Shown piece after piece: positions 22,860-34,400 of a stretch of DNA of 64,000 bases. The stretch is taken from positions 138,907,523 through 138,971,522 of the forward strand of contig CM066730.1 in assembly GCA_033961575.1 (NCBI GenBank). The letters are read 5' to 3'. This stretch comes from Aselliscus stoliczkanus (Eukaryota > Chordata > Mammalia > Chiroptera > Hipposideridae). The translations under genes were made by a program, and so were the position numbers. The notes beneath the pieces are model-generated. The model did not search any database. It was given only the letters and a program-made list of their open reading frames with translations, and was not told the DNA's origin. Each line of letters starts with the position of its first letter. Position 1 is the stretch's first letter.

Positions 22860-23500
22860 GCGATTGCATCCGTCCTGCGCACGGCCACATCCCTCTTCCG
22901 GCCACGCGTAGGCGCCAGAGCGCCACCGTCCTCGCTGCGCCCGGGACGCGCCGGGAGGCCGACTCCGGGAGGCCAGGCTGCAGGCCCGGTGTGGGCGGAG
23001 CTAAAGGCGGCCTGGGCCCAGGCGGAGCGCAGGAAGTGAGGGGGCGGGGCTTCTGGGGGGGCGGTGCGCGCCTGCGCCCAGGTCGGTCGGCGGAGTCCTC
23101 CCGTTTGCCGCTGCTGGTGCGTGTCCTGGTGGAGACGCCTTTGGCCTACTTTTAAGAGTTGGGTCGGTCCCAGGGGTGGCGCAGAGGACTGTCATTGGGG
23201 CGGGGAGACGTTAGAAGGGCGCTGGGGTGAGGAGGGAGGGCCCGGCGGGGCTGGGGGGCGAGGCCTGGGGTGGGGTGGGGGCAGGGCAGGAGGCCGGGGT
23301 GCAGGCGCGGGAGTGGGGGACCCGGGCTGGGGGAGGAGGGGCTGGGGGGGGCGGAGGGGAGTAGGAAAGACAGGAATATGCGAGGAAAAAGCGTCGTCCT
23401 TCCCCCTCCTTGCTCCCTCTCTCGGAGTGAAACGAAGGGACGCCAGGGTGCTGCCCTGACAGCAGGGGAGCTGGCAATGGGCAAGCGACTGTTTTCCCCG
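22860..23500 (+). promoter_or_regulatory. OMA1: CpG-island promoter and probable untranslated exon 1 of OMA1
   Basis: A sharply bounded CpG-rich block lies about 7.7 kb before the first coding exon and on the right side for OMA1. It contains ETS/GABP-type sites CTTCCGG (22895-22901) and AGGAAGTG (23031-23038), an SP1 box GGGGCGGGGC (23041-23050), and an NRF1-like TGCGCGCCTGCGCC (23065-23078). This is the usual set for nuclear genes encoding mitochondrial proteins. Possible exon-1 donors are CTG|GTGCGT at 23117 and GGG|GTGAGG at 23227; I cannot choose between them. The transcription start is inferred. GC-rich open frames here (for example 23064-23459) are considered chance. Confidence 0.65.
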
Positions 23501-23940
23501 GAGGATGTCCTCCCCCCCCCCCAGCCTGTCCTCGTTAGCGGCGCCTTTTTAAAAGCGGTGTTTCTTATTAACGCAGCCTTGACACCTTCCCGCGTGAGAA
23601 CCTGGCCTGGGAGCTTAAGGCGTCCTAAAGGTCAGGCCCCCTCGCGGACCCCCCTCCCTCTGCAAGGAGAGACAAGTGCCCCTGCCCAAACCTGGCAGTG
23701 AAAAGTACACAATGACCCGTCTAACCAAGTCTAGGGAGTTTTAATGACTTCTAAACAAGCTTGTCTCCAACAATCACTTTTTTATAAAGAATGTCACTTG
23801 CCTGTGCAAAAGGGAGCAGCCGTCTTATGGTGCGATGCGACCCTCCGTGAGAGTTTCGTCCAGGGAGATGAAAATCCCTCTCAGAATAAAGCGATTGATC
23901 AACTCCAGTGACTCTGGCCAGTGCCACAGAGCCTTCACTA

Positions 23941-24002
23941 AAAGAATTTAGGTCCCAATTCCCCAATAAACATCTTTAAAAAAAAAAAAAAAGAATTTAG
24001 GT
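23941..24002 (+). mobile_element. Micro-retroposon: 24-base insert plus A-tail between 13-base repeats
   Basis: The 13-mer 'aaagaatttaggt' occurs at 23941-23953 and again at 23990-24002. Between them lie 24 bases containing an AATAAA signal (23965-23970) and a run of about 12 A. The layout is that of an extremely 5'-truncated L1-mediated retrocopy of a polyadenylated RNA. Confidence 0.7.
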
Positions 24003-25037
24003 TCCTAGCCGTCCTCCGCCACGGCGGAGGGGGTGCAGTCTGACTTTTGGAAGCGTAAGAGGCGAGTCTGTTGCCTCCCAATTTATTTTTTTTAAGCCTT
24101 CCATCATGTGTGTACTTTGCTTGAATGATTATTTTAAAGTACATGTCCTATTTTTGCCAGTCTGACAGCTGTTTCCATAGAAACAAGAGAAGACACAGTC
24201 ATTTTCAGCAGAGTTGTTAACACTGTCTTCCAGGCTTCAGCTGGGAGTGCCAGGGAGCGCTGTGCTTGCTCATTCTGGGATGGCACTTAAAAGAATTAAG
24301 GATCTGAAATGTTCATCGAGGCTAACAATCCAAATTGTTTAATTTTCCTCACATCATTCATTTAGTGATCCTAGAGGTCTGCCAGCTCTGTTTGTTGACC
24401 TTAAATTCTTTGAAGTGGTTGTGTCAGCCCTGATTCATTCTTAGGCTCTGTGTAGTCTAGTGATGGACTCCTTGAAAATGTATAAATACATTTCTTCTCC
24501 CATTCTTTACCCTTTCTTAGGGATACACCAAGGATTACAAACTCTCAGGCACCATTTCTGTGACATTGGATGGTCAGTGCTATAAATGACAATGTTTTTG
24601 CTTATATATATATGATATACCTTTGTGTCAGTAGGTTATTTTTTAAAAAATTCACGTAATGCATGAAAGATGAGCAGGAGTTTGCCTGGCATGTGAGCAG
24701 AGCCTAAACAGTGTGAATAGATATGCATAGTCATAGAGATGAGAGCTTTGCTTTTCTGAGAAGTGGAAGTAAATCAGTGGGTCTGGAGCTTAAGATAAAG
24801 GAGAGATGGGGAAGGTACCTGGAGAAGCAATTGGAGGCCTGGTCTACCATACAAAGGAATTCATTGAAGCCAGTGGAAATTACAAAATAGTTGCCTCTAC
24901 TGGTTTAGGAGCTTACAAAAGTAATAATACATTCTGCAAAAATTTAAACAGCACGTAAGTATATAAGATGGAAATACTAAACTTCTTACAGCCACCATCC
25001 TGCTACCCCAAATAACCACTGTGAATAATTTGGCGCA

Positions 25038-25129
25038 CGTGTGTGTGTGTGTGTGTGTATCTGTGTGTGTGTATATATATATATATCCCCAAACTATTCT
25101 CATGTGTGTGTACACACACACACACACAA
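25038..25129 (+). repeat. Compound (TG)n(TA)n(CA)n microsatellite
   Basis: Alternating TG, TATA and CA tracts can fold back on themselves; the right part is roughly the reverse complement of the left. Confidence 0.95.
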
Positions 25130-25135
25130 CATATA

Positions 25136-25209
25136 CAGAGGGTGCCAAAAAATGTATATACATTTTAAGAAAGGAAAACTTAAAATTGTAATAATATATA
25201 CCGATAACA
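25136..25209 (+). mobile_element. Terminal fragment of a TA-flanked TIR transposon
   Basis: It starts 'CAGAGGGTGCCAAAAAATG' after a TA and continues 'cattttaagaaaggaaaac' to 'ataccgataacaaaa'. This is the reverse complement of the right end of the complete copy at 48639-48883; the rest of the element is lost. Confidence 0.8.
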
Positions 25210-25270
25210 AAACCCCCCCCAGTACATTCTAGCATATTTTAGCATTACTATTTTTACACTGGTAGAGATT

Positions 25271-25311
25271 TGTGTGTGTGTGCGCGTGTGTGTGTGTGTG
25301 TGTTGTGTGTG
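25271..25311 (+). repeat. (TG)n microsatellite
   Basis: An imperfect TG run with a CGCG interruption and one missing G. Confidence 0.95.
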
Positions 25312-25637
25312 TTTTGTTTTCTGTGGTATCCATTGTACCCAGAAAGGTACCTGGTATGGCATGTAGTAGGCACTCATTAAATATTTAATGAATGAATAAC
25401 ATAATTCAGTGATCAAAACTCAGTGGGGTTTGGGTACCTTTGTCTGGTCAAGGTAGTTAAATAATTTTGTTTAAGTTGGTTGCCAGCAAGTCGATAACTT
25501 TCACATAAAGTCTGAATTTCTGACTTTGCTTGAAAATATTGAAACATTTGGCAACACTATGCCCAAATTCCATTACGCTTGTTGCATCTCCTTTAGATAG
25601 GCATGAATCTGCCTTTAGATCAGTATGGCTTTGCTGA

Positions 25638-25653
25638 TAGCCACCTGCTGGCA
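25638..25653 (-). promoter_or_regulatory. Candidate CTCF motif
   Basis: The minus-strand core TGCCAGCAGGTGGCTA fits the CTCF pattern. It has the same orientation as the candidate at 18016-18030, and the two flank the OMA1 CpG island. Occupancy is unknown. Confidence 0.4.
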
Positions 25654-27533
25654 CCCTACAAACCTGCACTCGTATAGTAGCCTCTAGTCACATATAACCA
25701 TTTAGTTTTAAATTATTATTAAGTTAATTAAAAATTCAGTTGCTCACTTCAAGTGCTCAATAGCCACGTGTAGGAGCTGCTATAAAAGACAGTACACTTA
25801 TGGAACATTTCCATTTTTGCATCAAGTTCTGTGGTGCACTGCTGCTTCACACATTTGTTGTGATCCCTGATATACAGATTTTTTTGCAAGTGGCATTTGT
25901 TGTTATTTTTTAAAATTGTATATCTTTTAGTCATTACACTAATCTCCAGTTTTTAAATGGCTGCATGGTATTTAGGAATGTAGGTGTCAGTTATGGGAGC
26001 AGGATTTTGTTGTCTGATTTACATTTTATATTGCCTTACTTCTCCTGATTTAATGTTGAAAATTGGGAATTTGGCTTTGCAAAGTATAGAAGTTCCAATA
26101 AACAACATGTATAATATGAAAATGTTATCAGCTTGTGTATGAAACAAATGTGTAATTGTTTTATACCATGTAACCTCTAAAGTCAGAGATCATTTATTTG
26201 CAAGATTCAGAAACTCCTTGAAGAGAGGTAATTATTTTTGGAAGACACTAAAATCTCATGAAGCTCAATTAAAATATAGGAAGTACAAGGTCTCTTGGGA
26301 ACCAGGAAGGTATGATTCAGTCTTCCTCTTTCTCCCCCTTGCTCTCACTACCCCCCTGTCTCTGAGGCTCCATGGTTTCTCACTTTCTTTCCACACATTA
26401 ACTCCACTGAGCTATCTGTAGATCCACTTCTTTTGCATTTGCAGTTCTTTTTGTTGCTATAGCACCAAGTATATCCCCAATTTATACAAGCCCCAACATT
26501 CCTGTGCCTGATAATATCTTATCAAAAATCTTTTCAGTGTCAGATATCCACTCCTAGCTCTGTGGTCAGTGGCAGAAGTCACTTGGGACAAACATGGCAG
26601 TTTAGACCTATCCCCTAAATTGAGACTGTAGGATGCACTTATAAAAAGAGTGTGGTTGGGCAAGTGTCTGAAGCTTCTAGAGTAAAGGAAAGAAATTGGG
26701 TTTGTGTTGTTTTTCCAGTTTGATTTTTAGTAGAAGACATTTTATATTTGAACCTTAAGCACATTTTCCTATTTGAAACAATTATTTTTAATTTGTTTTT
26801 TTTTGTTTGTTTTTTGGCATGTGCCCAAATGGCATAGTTGCCTTTCTGAACTATTCTGCCACTCATGGGTATCCTTATTTATTTTTAAAATTAATGCAAT
26901 ACATAGCCCTTAATGAGGAACTGTATTATTATTTTTTTCTCCTCAACTAGATTATAACCTCCAAGAGGGCAGGGGCTGAATTTTATGCTGCATCTGTAAC
27001 TCACATGCCACCTAGCCAGTGAAGAACCTTACTAGCTATTCAGATACTAATTTTGAAATGATTTTCAGGCTTAAATTATTTTACAACTTTTCAGTTTGGT
27101 TTAAAAGAGAAAAGAAAAGAAACCTGGAAAGTATGTTGTTAATAATGTCAAACTTAAATATCAGCCTGGACTGTAATGATTTAAAATTGGTAGCAATTCA
27201 GAAAAGGTTAACTTGGAGTTAACTTTTACTTAGCGTACCCTTTATTCACATTAGATATCAATAATGCAAGAGTGGTACGTATAACTTAACAAAATTTGAG
27301 CGATTTTCAAAATGTTTGATATATAGATAATACTATTTATCATAGCTGGTGTTCTGCAGCATCTGTCTAATACTGAATTAGCTTAGGTTGAGCTGACGTT
27401 ATATATTTTTACCTAACTTGCATTATGAAGATTTTGAAATATTCAGAAAAATTGAAAAAAATTAATGAACATGTATATAACCGCTACTTAGATGCAATGA
27501 TTGTTCATATTTTACCGTATCAGCTTTATGTCT

Positions 27534-27560
<27 letters not shown>
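27534..27560 (+). repeat. (TG)n microsatellite
   Basis: A perfect TG run of about 13 units at the left edge of an AT-rich stretch. Confidence 0.95.
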
Positions 27561-27564
<4 letters not shown>

Positions 27565-27824
27565 ACATATGCTGTACAATTTAAGTTTTATTAATCACAA
27601 AGAGACCTCAGCAAGCACTTCAGGTATAAGATAATCACCTACATAACCACAATACCATTGTTACCTAAGAAAATAAGCAGTATTTACCTAAAATAACCTA
27701 AAAGCAAATCCATATTCAAATTCCCCGAAGTAGTCCCACCTGTCTTCTCAAGCTCATTTTTTTCTTTCAAACTAGGATCTAATCAAAGTTCACACAAGAC
27801 CTTTTCTTGCTGTCTCTTTTCAGT

Positions 27825-30420
27825 GTCTTAAAAAATGGCTTAATTGGTGTATAATTGATATATAATAAATTGTACATGTTTATACTGTATGTATAAGTTT
27901 TGATTTAAGGTGTACAGCTGTGATACCAGCACCACAGTCAAGATACTGAGCATACCTTACTCCCCAAGTGTTGTATTCCCTCCCATTGGCCCTCTTTACC
28001 TCCTCATCCTCAGGCAATCACTTATCTCTCTATAACTATACATCAGTTTGCATTTTCTACAGTTTATATTGTAGAGCTGGAATCACAGAGTATGTACTTT
28101 TTGGGGGAAGTAGTCTCTGACTTGTATTGTTTAATAACATATAAAAGTAAAATTGTATTTGTATACTGCTGTTGTATACTGCCATCCTACTAAGCTCATT
28201 TCAAAATAGTTTTTTTTATCTTGTTTTGCTAGATTTCCCTGGATTTTCAATATACATGATCATGTTATACAGGCTTAATAAACACCATTTTGCTTCTTTA
28301 TTTCTTTTCTGGATGGCATTTGTTTATTTAGTTGGGTATGTATTTGTTTATTAAATTCTATTGCACTGACTAGGAGCCCCAGTACAATGTGGAATAGAGG
28401 TGGTGAGAGTGGATATCTTGTGTTGGTCCTGCTCTTAGGAGGAAAGTATAGTTTTTCATTAGTAAATATTGTGTTGGCTAAAGGTTTTCTGCAGGTGTCC
28501 TAGTTCACGGAGATTTTTTTATTAGGGATGGATGTTGGATTTTATCAAATGCTTCTTCTGTGTCTATTGAGAGGATCATATAGTGTTTTCTTTTTCAGTC
28601 TTTGAATAGGGTGAATTCCATTGACTGATTTATGTGTAATCAACTTTATATTCCTGGGACAAATCTTAGTTGGTCATGATATAGTGTCTTTTTTATATAT
28701 TGTTTAATTAGATTTTTCTAAAGTGTTGTTAAAAATTTTATATTTTTTCATGAAGGATATTACTCTATAAGTCTTCTAGTAATGCTTTTTTTCTGGCTTT
28801 GGTATCAGGGTAATAACTGGTCTTATGGAGTGGGTTGCAAACTACTCCCTTCTTTTTAATTTCCTGGAAGTGTTTGTATAGAATTATTACTAATTCTTCT
28901 TTAAACGTTCTGTAGATTTCCCCAATGAAGCTATTTGTAGATTTCCCCAAAGAAGCTATTTTTGTGGGAATGTTTTTAATTACAAATTCAATGTGAAAAC
29001 TAGATATAGTTTTCTAATTCTTGAATGAGCTTTGGTAATTTGTATTTTACAAGGACTGTACCCATTTCATCTAAGATGTCAAAGTTAAGGTTTTCAGTTC
29101 ATTGGTTTTAATAAATTTGATTGTGATATACCTTGGAGTGGTTTCCTTTCTGTTTCTTGTGTGTGTGGGTCATTACATTTCTTGAATTTCGTGAGTTTTC
29201 AGTTTTCATCAAATTTGAAAAATTTTGGCCATTATTTTTTTCAAGTACGTTTTTTTTTTTTTTTTCTGTCTACTAGCCCTCCCCCTTTTCCTGGGACTCC
29301 AGTTTCACATCTGTTAGGCCCCTTAAAGTTATTCCACACCTCATTGATGTTCTATGCCTTTTTTTTTCTAGTGTATTTTTTCTCGGCATTTCATTTGGGA
29401 TAGTTTCTATAGATGTGTCAAGTTCACAAGTCTTTATTTCTACAATGTATAATCTGCTGTTTGTGATATCCATTGTATTTTTCATCTAACAGTTTTCTTG
29501 TCTAGAAGTTCAGTGTAGTTCTTTCAAAAATGTATATTCTGTGTCTCTACATTAAATGCTAAAAATTTCCTTTAAATTCTTAAAACGTATGGAATGTACT
29601 TGTAGTTATAATAACTGCTTTAATATCCTTGTCTCCTAATGCTGTCATTTGTGTTATTTAGGAGTTAGTTTCTATTGATTGATGTTTCTCCTAATTATGG
29701 ATGACATTTCCTGATTCTCCCATGCCTGGTAATTTTTAATTGTAAATTATACCTTGTTAAGTGCTGCGTATTTTTGTATTCTTATAACTGTCCTTGAGCT
29801 TTTTTCTGGTATGTTGTTAAGTTACTTACAGTTTGATCTTTTTGGGTGTTGCTTTCAATCTTCTTTAGGTAGGGCCAAGCAGCCTTTTAGTCAAGGACCA
29901 ATTTTTCTGTAACATTGAGGTAAAACCCTTCTGAGTACTCTACCCAGTGTGCCATGATTGTAAGGTTTTCTACTTTGAAAGATGGGAATAGGCACTATAC
30001 TCTGCCCTTTGTGAGCCCTCCATATTATATTGTTCCTCTAATTCTTCCTGGTGGTTCTTTCCCAGCTCCAGGGAATTTTCTCATGCCCAGATCGGGACTC
30101 AGCGAGGTACAAGAGGGGCGCTCTGCAGGTCTCTGGGTTTGTTTTCTGTGCAGCTGTCTTCTCTCGTACTCTGCTCTGTGAGCTCTAGTTAATGTGGCCT
30201 ACTTGAACTGCCAGCCTCATCTCTTCCATTTAGGGGGACTATTGGAATGTGCCTAGGGTTTCCCTCTCTGTCTATTGTACAGCTCACCTTATTTGTTTCC
30301 CATCTCAGGGATCACTGTCCTTCATTGCCTGACATCTGGTGTGTTGAAACCATTGTTTTATTTATTCTGTCTGTTTATTTAGTTGTTTTAGGTGAGAGGA
30401 TAAGTCTGGTCCCACTTAAC
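27825..30420 (-). mobile_element. Long antisense L1 (3' UTR and ORF2, decayed)
   Basis: 27825-28095 is antisense L1 3' UTR, with 'ggtgtataattgatatata' and 'ttaaggtgtacagctgtga'. 28165-28940 is antisense ORF2, with 'ttggattttatcaaatgctt' and 'tatggagtgggttgc'-type landmarks. 29100-30420 is less certain LINE sequence ('gtttctatagatgtgtcaag'). A 25-base near-perfect tandem duplication lies at 28911-28960. Confidence 0.75.
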
Positions 30421-30898
30421 TTCATCTCTACCCCTATCAGAAGTGTCAGGGTTGTATCTGAAAGGAATAAATTCATATTTAAAAAAAAATACACCTTATA
30501 TGTTAGGTTTTATATTTTATTGCGATTCTTTCCCCAGTTATTGCCAATTGATAAAATTTTACTGCTGCTTTTATGTAATCCATTTCTTATGCCCCAAATA
30601 ATTTAGCTGTTAAAATTAAGATAGACTTCCCTCGGCAAAAAATAAAAAATGAAAAAGAAGAAAGACAGGTTTTTTTAAGTACATTTTGGAGAGTAAGAAA
30701 AATGTAAGTAAAACCTCTTTGGTTTGCATTGCTCAAAGGCATTGCTGCAGGGGTGGTGAATAGAGAAACCCAAGGTAATTTAGTTTGAGATGTGTTAAAG
30801 GAAGAACAACTGACACACCTATTTCACAAGTGTTATATTACCAGGTTGGTAAATAAGCATTTTCCAGAGATATTTATAGTTTAATTTTTGTGTTCCAG

Positions 30899-31417
30899 AT
30901 AATCAAGCAAAAGAAAGATGAGCTTCATCTATGGATTACAGTCTGTCACTAGAAACTGTATTTTCTTCCGATTTAATTTACTGACCAACTGGCGAAAATG
31001 TAACACACTAGCTGTAACCTCACTGGACTGTCATCAAATACAAATTAATCGTATAGTAAATAAGTACCAGGGCCTGGGAGTAAATCAGTGTGATACGTTG
31101 ACTTCTTTGCCTGGAACCTTTCATTTCTGTAGGACTTTTAATAGCAAAAGTACAGAGTGTCTCTCATGTGTCAAAAGTAAGGAAATTTGGATGACTACCC
31201 AGAAATGTACTGCATGGAATGACACTTTTTCAAGACAGCAGCTGACCAAAGAAATTGGAGTAGTTCCTGCCCTTTCAGTTCTGCGTCCTCTAATCCGTCT
31301 TCCCGTCAGGGACACCAGAGGTTTCCACACTTCTCCGCGGTGCCAAGCTGCGCCTGTTCCTCTCTTGCTGGTAATTCTTAAACCAGTGCAGAAACTACTT
31401 GCAATCATTATAGGCAG
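30899..31417 (+). CDS. OMA1: OMA1 exon 2 (first coding exon)
   Basis: The acceptor is 'tttttgtgttccag'. Nineteen untranslated bases precede ATG 30918. It encodes residues 1-166 plus two bases of the codon for R167, covering the mitochondrial targeting and pro-region through [15 protein letters not shown]. The donor is gtaaaa; reading through it gives an immediate TAA stop, so intron retention would truncate the protein. Confidence 0.95.
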
Positions 31418-34400
31418 GTAAAATGCATTTTTTTAAAAATAAATGTACTAAAGGATATTTGTAAAACTACTGTTTAAATGGAAATTTGTTAAATTTTCCT
31501 CCCATATTTAGCTCAAAATTAGGTTTCTAAACAGTTGGTTCTTCCCAGTTTTATGTGTGACTTAATATTATCTTGAAATAATTGACTGCATATTAATGTA
31601 CAGAAATGTGATCTTTAAAAATTATTCTTATATATTGTGTAGACACTCTTTAAAAGACCGATCTTGTATATGTGATTATAAAAAGAATCACAGTTGTCGA
31701 TTATATCTCATGTATATGAACAATGCAAACATTCCTTTGTAGTTTATGGAATTTGAGGCAACAGATCATAAAAGTGAAGAACTTTGCTTATTTAAGAATG
31801 GGCTCACTCCTAGCAAAGTTAATTCTTAAACCATTAATATTTTGTTATTTATTTATTTATTTATTTATTTTTTATTGGTTTTCAACCAATCTTTATTATT
31901 TGCTCCTGGTAGTCCTTTATTATAATTAATATTTTTACAGCACAATAGTACTTTATATTTGATTTAACACCTTTCCCTCCCCCATAATTAATTCTGTTTT
32001 CTCTTATTTGCTCCATGAAGATTGATGAAAGGTAAAGTTAAGCATTGTCTCCTCATAAAGCTTTCTTAAGTTTGATAATGGGGAAGGCCCTTCTAGCCTT
32101 CTAACTTCCATACTAACCAAACCTAATTTTCTTTTTATCAAAATTGAGAACTTGTACTCTGTAATTCATTGTGTTCTTTATGATTTTGCATTGGCATGCG
32201 GAAAAGATGCAGCCATATTATCTCTCATTTTAAGTAACAAAAGTGTCAAAGAAAACCAGAGCTAGACAATAGTTAAAGCAGTAAAAGCAGGTTTTATTCA
32301 GGAGTATTGTAATAGGGAAAAGAAACCTCAATATAGAACCAGAGTCAATTCTGCATACAGCATAGGCAAATAGGAATTTATAGCCAAGGAGCAGGTTAGG
32401 GGTCGGTGGATGGAAAATTAGAGGAAATATTGGGAGTAAGGAGTGGGGTGGGATTCTGCCTAGACAGACCTAACAGGATTCTTGCTGAGGGCAGGTGAGC
32501 GTGATCAGCTGTCACCTGGTGACTGGTGAAGGATGAGGAACCTGGTTAGATAGCAAGGGTGATCATATATGAAGGATGGGGGATTCTGGCTACAGAGACT
32601 TAGCAGCATTCTTGCTAAAATCAGGCAATGCAGAGATGAAAATGTAAGTCTAAAAGTCAAGACCTAGTTGAAAAATCGTTCAGGAGACCCTGGATAGAAT
32701 TTGGTGGAGGAGAGAATCTTTGTCACAAATCAGCCCAGATTCTTGGGGCCAATAGCTCTTTTCATCCTTTTAAGTTATTTATTTTTATGTTTTTTTATTG
32801 TTTGATATTGTCAGCCACCTACAATTTTCTTTTAGAATATGGTTTTATACATTTTAAATGAATTATAACAAGTCATATAAAGTTTTAAATAAGAAATAAG
32901 TGTACTTCATAGGTTGGTTTACTTCGTATACTTCATAGGTCTTTTTGAGTTGAAACACTTTAGAAGCATTTTAGGTGTGACAACAAAATTAAGATAATTT
33001 AAAGAAGTTACTTTATAAAATAAATTTTGTCAAGAGAATTATGTACATACATTTTAAATTCGTGTTGTGATTTCATAGATGAACTCACAAGGAAAAACAT
33101 TTTTTGTCCCAGCCTTGAAAACATTTCTTGTTGTTAAAATGTCTGGAACCTGCTAAGCTGCATAGAGTATCATTGCCTGGTAGAAACTGAAACTGTTCAG
33201 ATGTTACCTATGAAATCTTTCATTTTTAAATTTTCTTTGCTTATGGTTTTTTGTTTTTTTTTTAAATGGGGGAATTGGGGAAGGGGAATAGACAAGTTGC
33301 TGTCCTTTTGTTCTTCAGTCGAGTTGTGGAGGACATTGCTTCACTGGCCCATGTTAATATTGTTATCATTGTGCTCTTCCTGGGTGAGGCAGGTCTGATG
33401 CCGGCCTCTGGATGGCCGCTCACGGTGGCTCTTGGCAGCTCACCCTGGCTGCCAGCCGCTCACTGTAGCTTATGGTAGCCCACTGGCAGTCTACCCCGTT
33501 GCTGGGGACTCATGGCAGCCCAGCTCCAGGTGGAGCAGTTGTTCACCATCTTAGCTGTAGAGGGCAGTATAACTGACCCTCATATGTGGGATCTGAACTG
33601 CATCCCAAGCCAGCTGTTAACCAACGCGCCACTTGGCCAGCCCTCCTATGCTCTTCTTATTACCTCTCCTTTGTTATGTTTTGTGAGGGGATGGAGTTTA
33701 AGTTACTGAACAATATTTATTTCTAAAATCAGTGGTGAGGTGGTTTCCCTGGTACCTTGCTGAAGCACTGGCAGGTTGTGCTGGAAGTCTGATGAGCAGT
33801 CGGGACAAAGGTGGCTAAAAGTATAGATTTATTGTATCACAACCCCTCCGATGTTTATTTGGGCAGTTATCCCCTATTAAGTGATTGAGGGCTCAGACGC
33901 TAGACTCACATTGCCCTCATTGCCAGGTTTTCCTTATATTACCTCTGCAACCTTGGACATGTTGCTTAACTTCCCTGTGTCTCGTTCTCTTCTGTAGCAG
34001 GGTTATTATGAAGATTCAATGAGATGACATATGTATAAGGGTTAGAAGAGTACTTTCCATGTGGTAAATAGTTAATAAATGTTAACTAGTGGTAGTTGTA
34101 AAATAGCTCCTTGCTTGATGTTTACCTTTAAAATTACTGAAGAAAATTCAAATGAGATTAGACTTTTTAACTGTACCTCTATAGAGTTGATTCCTTTTTC
34201 ATCATTTAGCTAAGAATTTTATAAATTGAAAAAACCATCTCTGCAGAGAAATATGTCATAAGAAATTCAAGTATTTGATGACATAAAATTCTAGTATAGC
34301 ACTGAGTTTTGGTGATATGTACTGATACTATTAATGGAACTTTGAATTTTTCTTTTTGCTCTAGGGGCATAAGGAAATGGTGGTACGCACTTCCTCCTAA

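Larger units (their letters stand above)
23120..30898 (+). other. OMA1: OMA1 intron 1 (left limit approximate)
   Basis: No coding exon is seen. The intron holds a micro-retroposon near 23954, TG/TA/CA microsatellites at 25038-25129, 25271-25311 and 27534-27560, a 74-base transposon end at 25136, L2 scraps, and a large antisense L1 at 27825-30420. It ends in a good acceptor, 'tttttgtgttccag', at 30898. Confidence 0.65.
31418..34364 (+). other. OMA1: OMA1 intron 2
   Basis: GT-AG intron of 2947 bases. It contains a (TTTA)n repeat at 31846-31876, an LTR-like segment at about 32235-32720 with an internal imperfect duplication, a SINE at about 33385-33645, and an antisense MIR at about 33885-34095. 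Confidence 0.9.

Noticed and set aside
23064..23701. Overlapping open frames in the OMA1 CpG island
   Set aside because: They are Gly/Arg/Pro-rich on both strands, as expected from CpG-island composition, with no recognisable protein.
25038..25311. CRISPR-like or regulatory reading of the repeated TG/CA tracts
   Set aside because: These are simple dinucleotide microsatellites in a vertebrate intron. There are no spaced direct repeats.
30247..30606. 119-codon open frame before OMA1 exon 2
   Set aside because: It overlaps the decayed antisense LINE, has no start context or domain, and is not continuous with exon 2.
31121..31408. 95-codon antisense ORF opposite OMA1 exon 2
   Set aside because: Shadow of the coding exon; no independent support.
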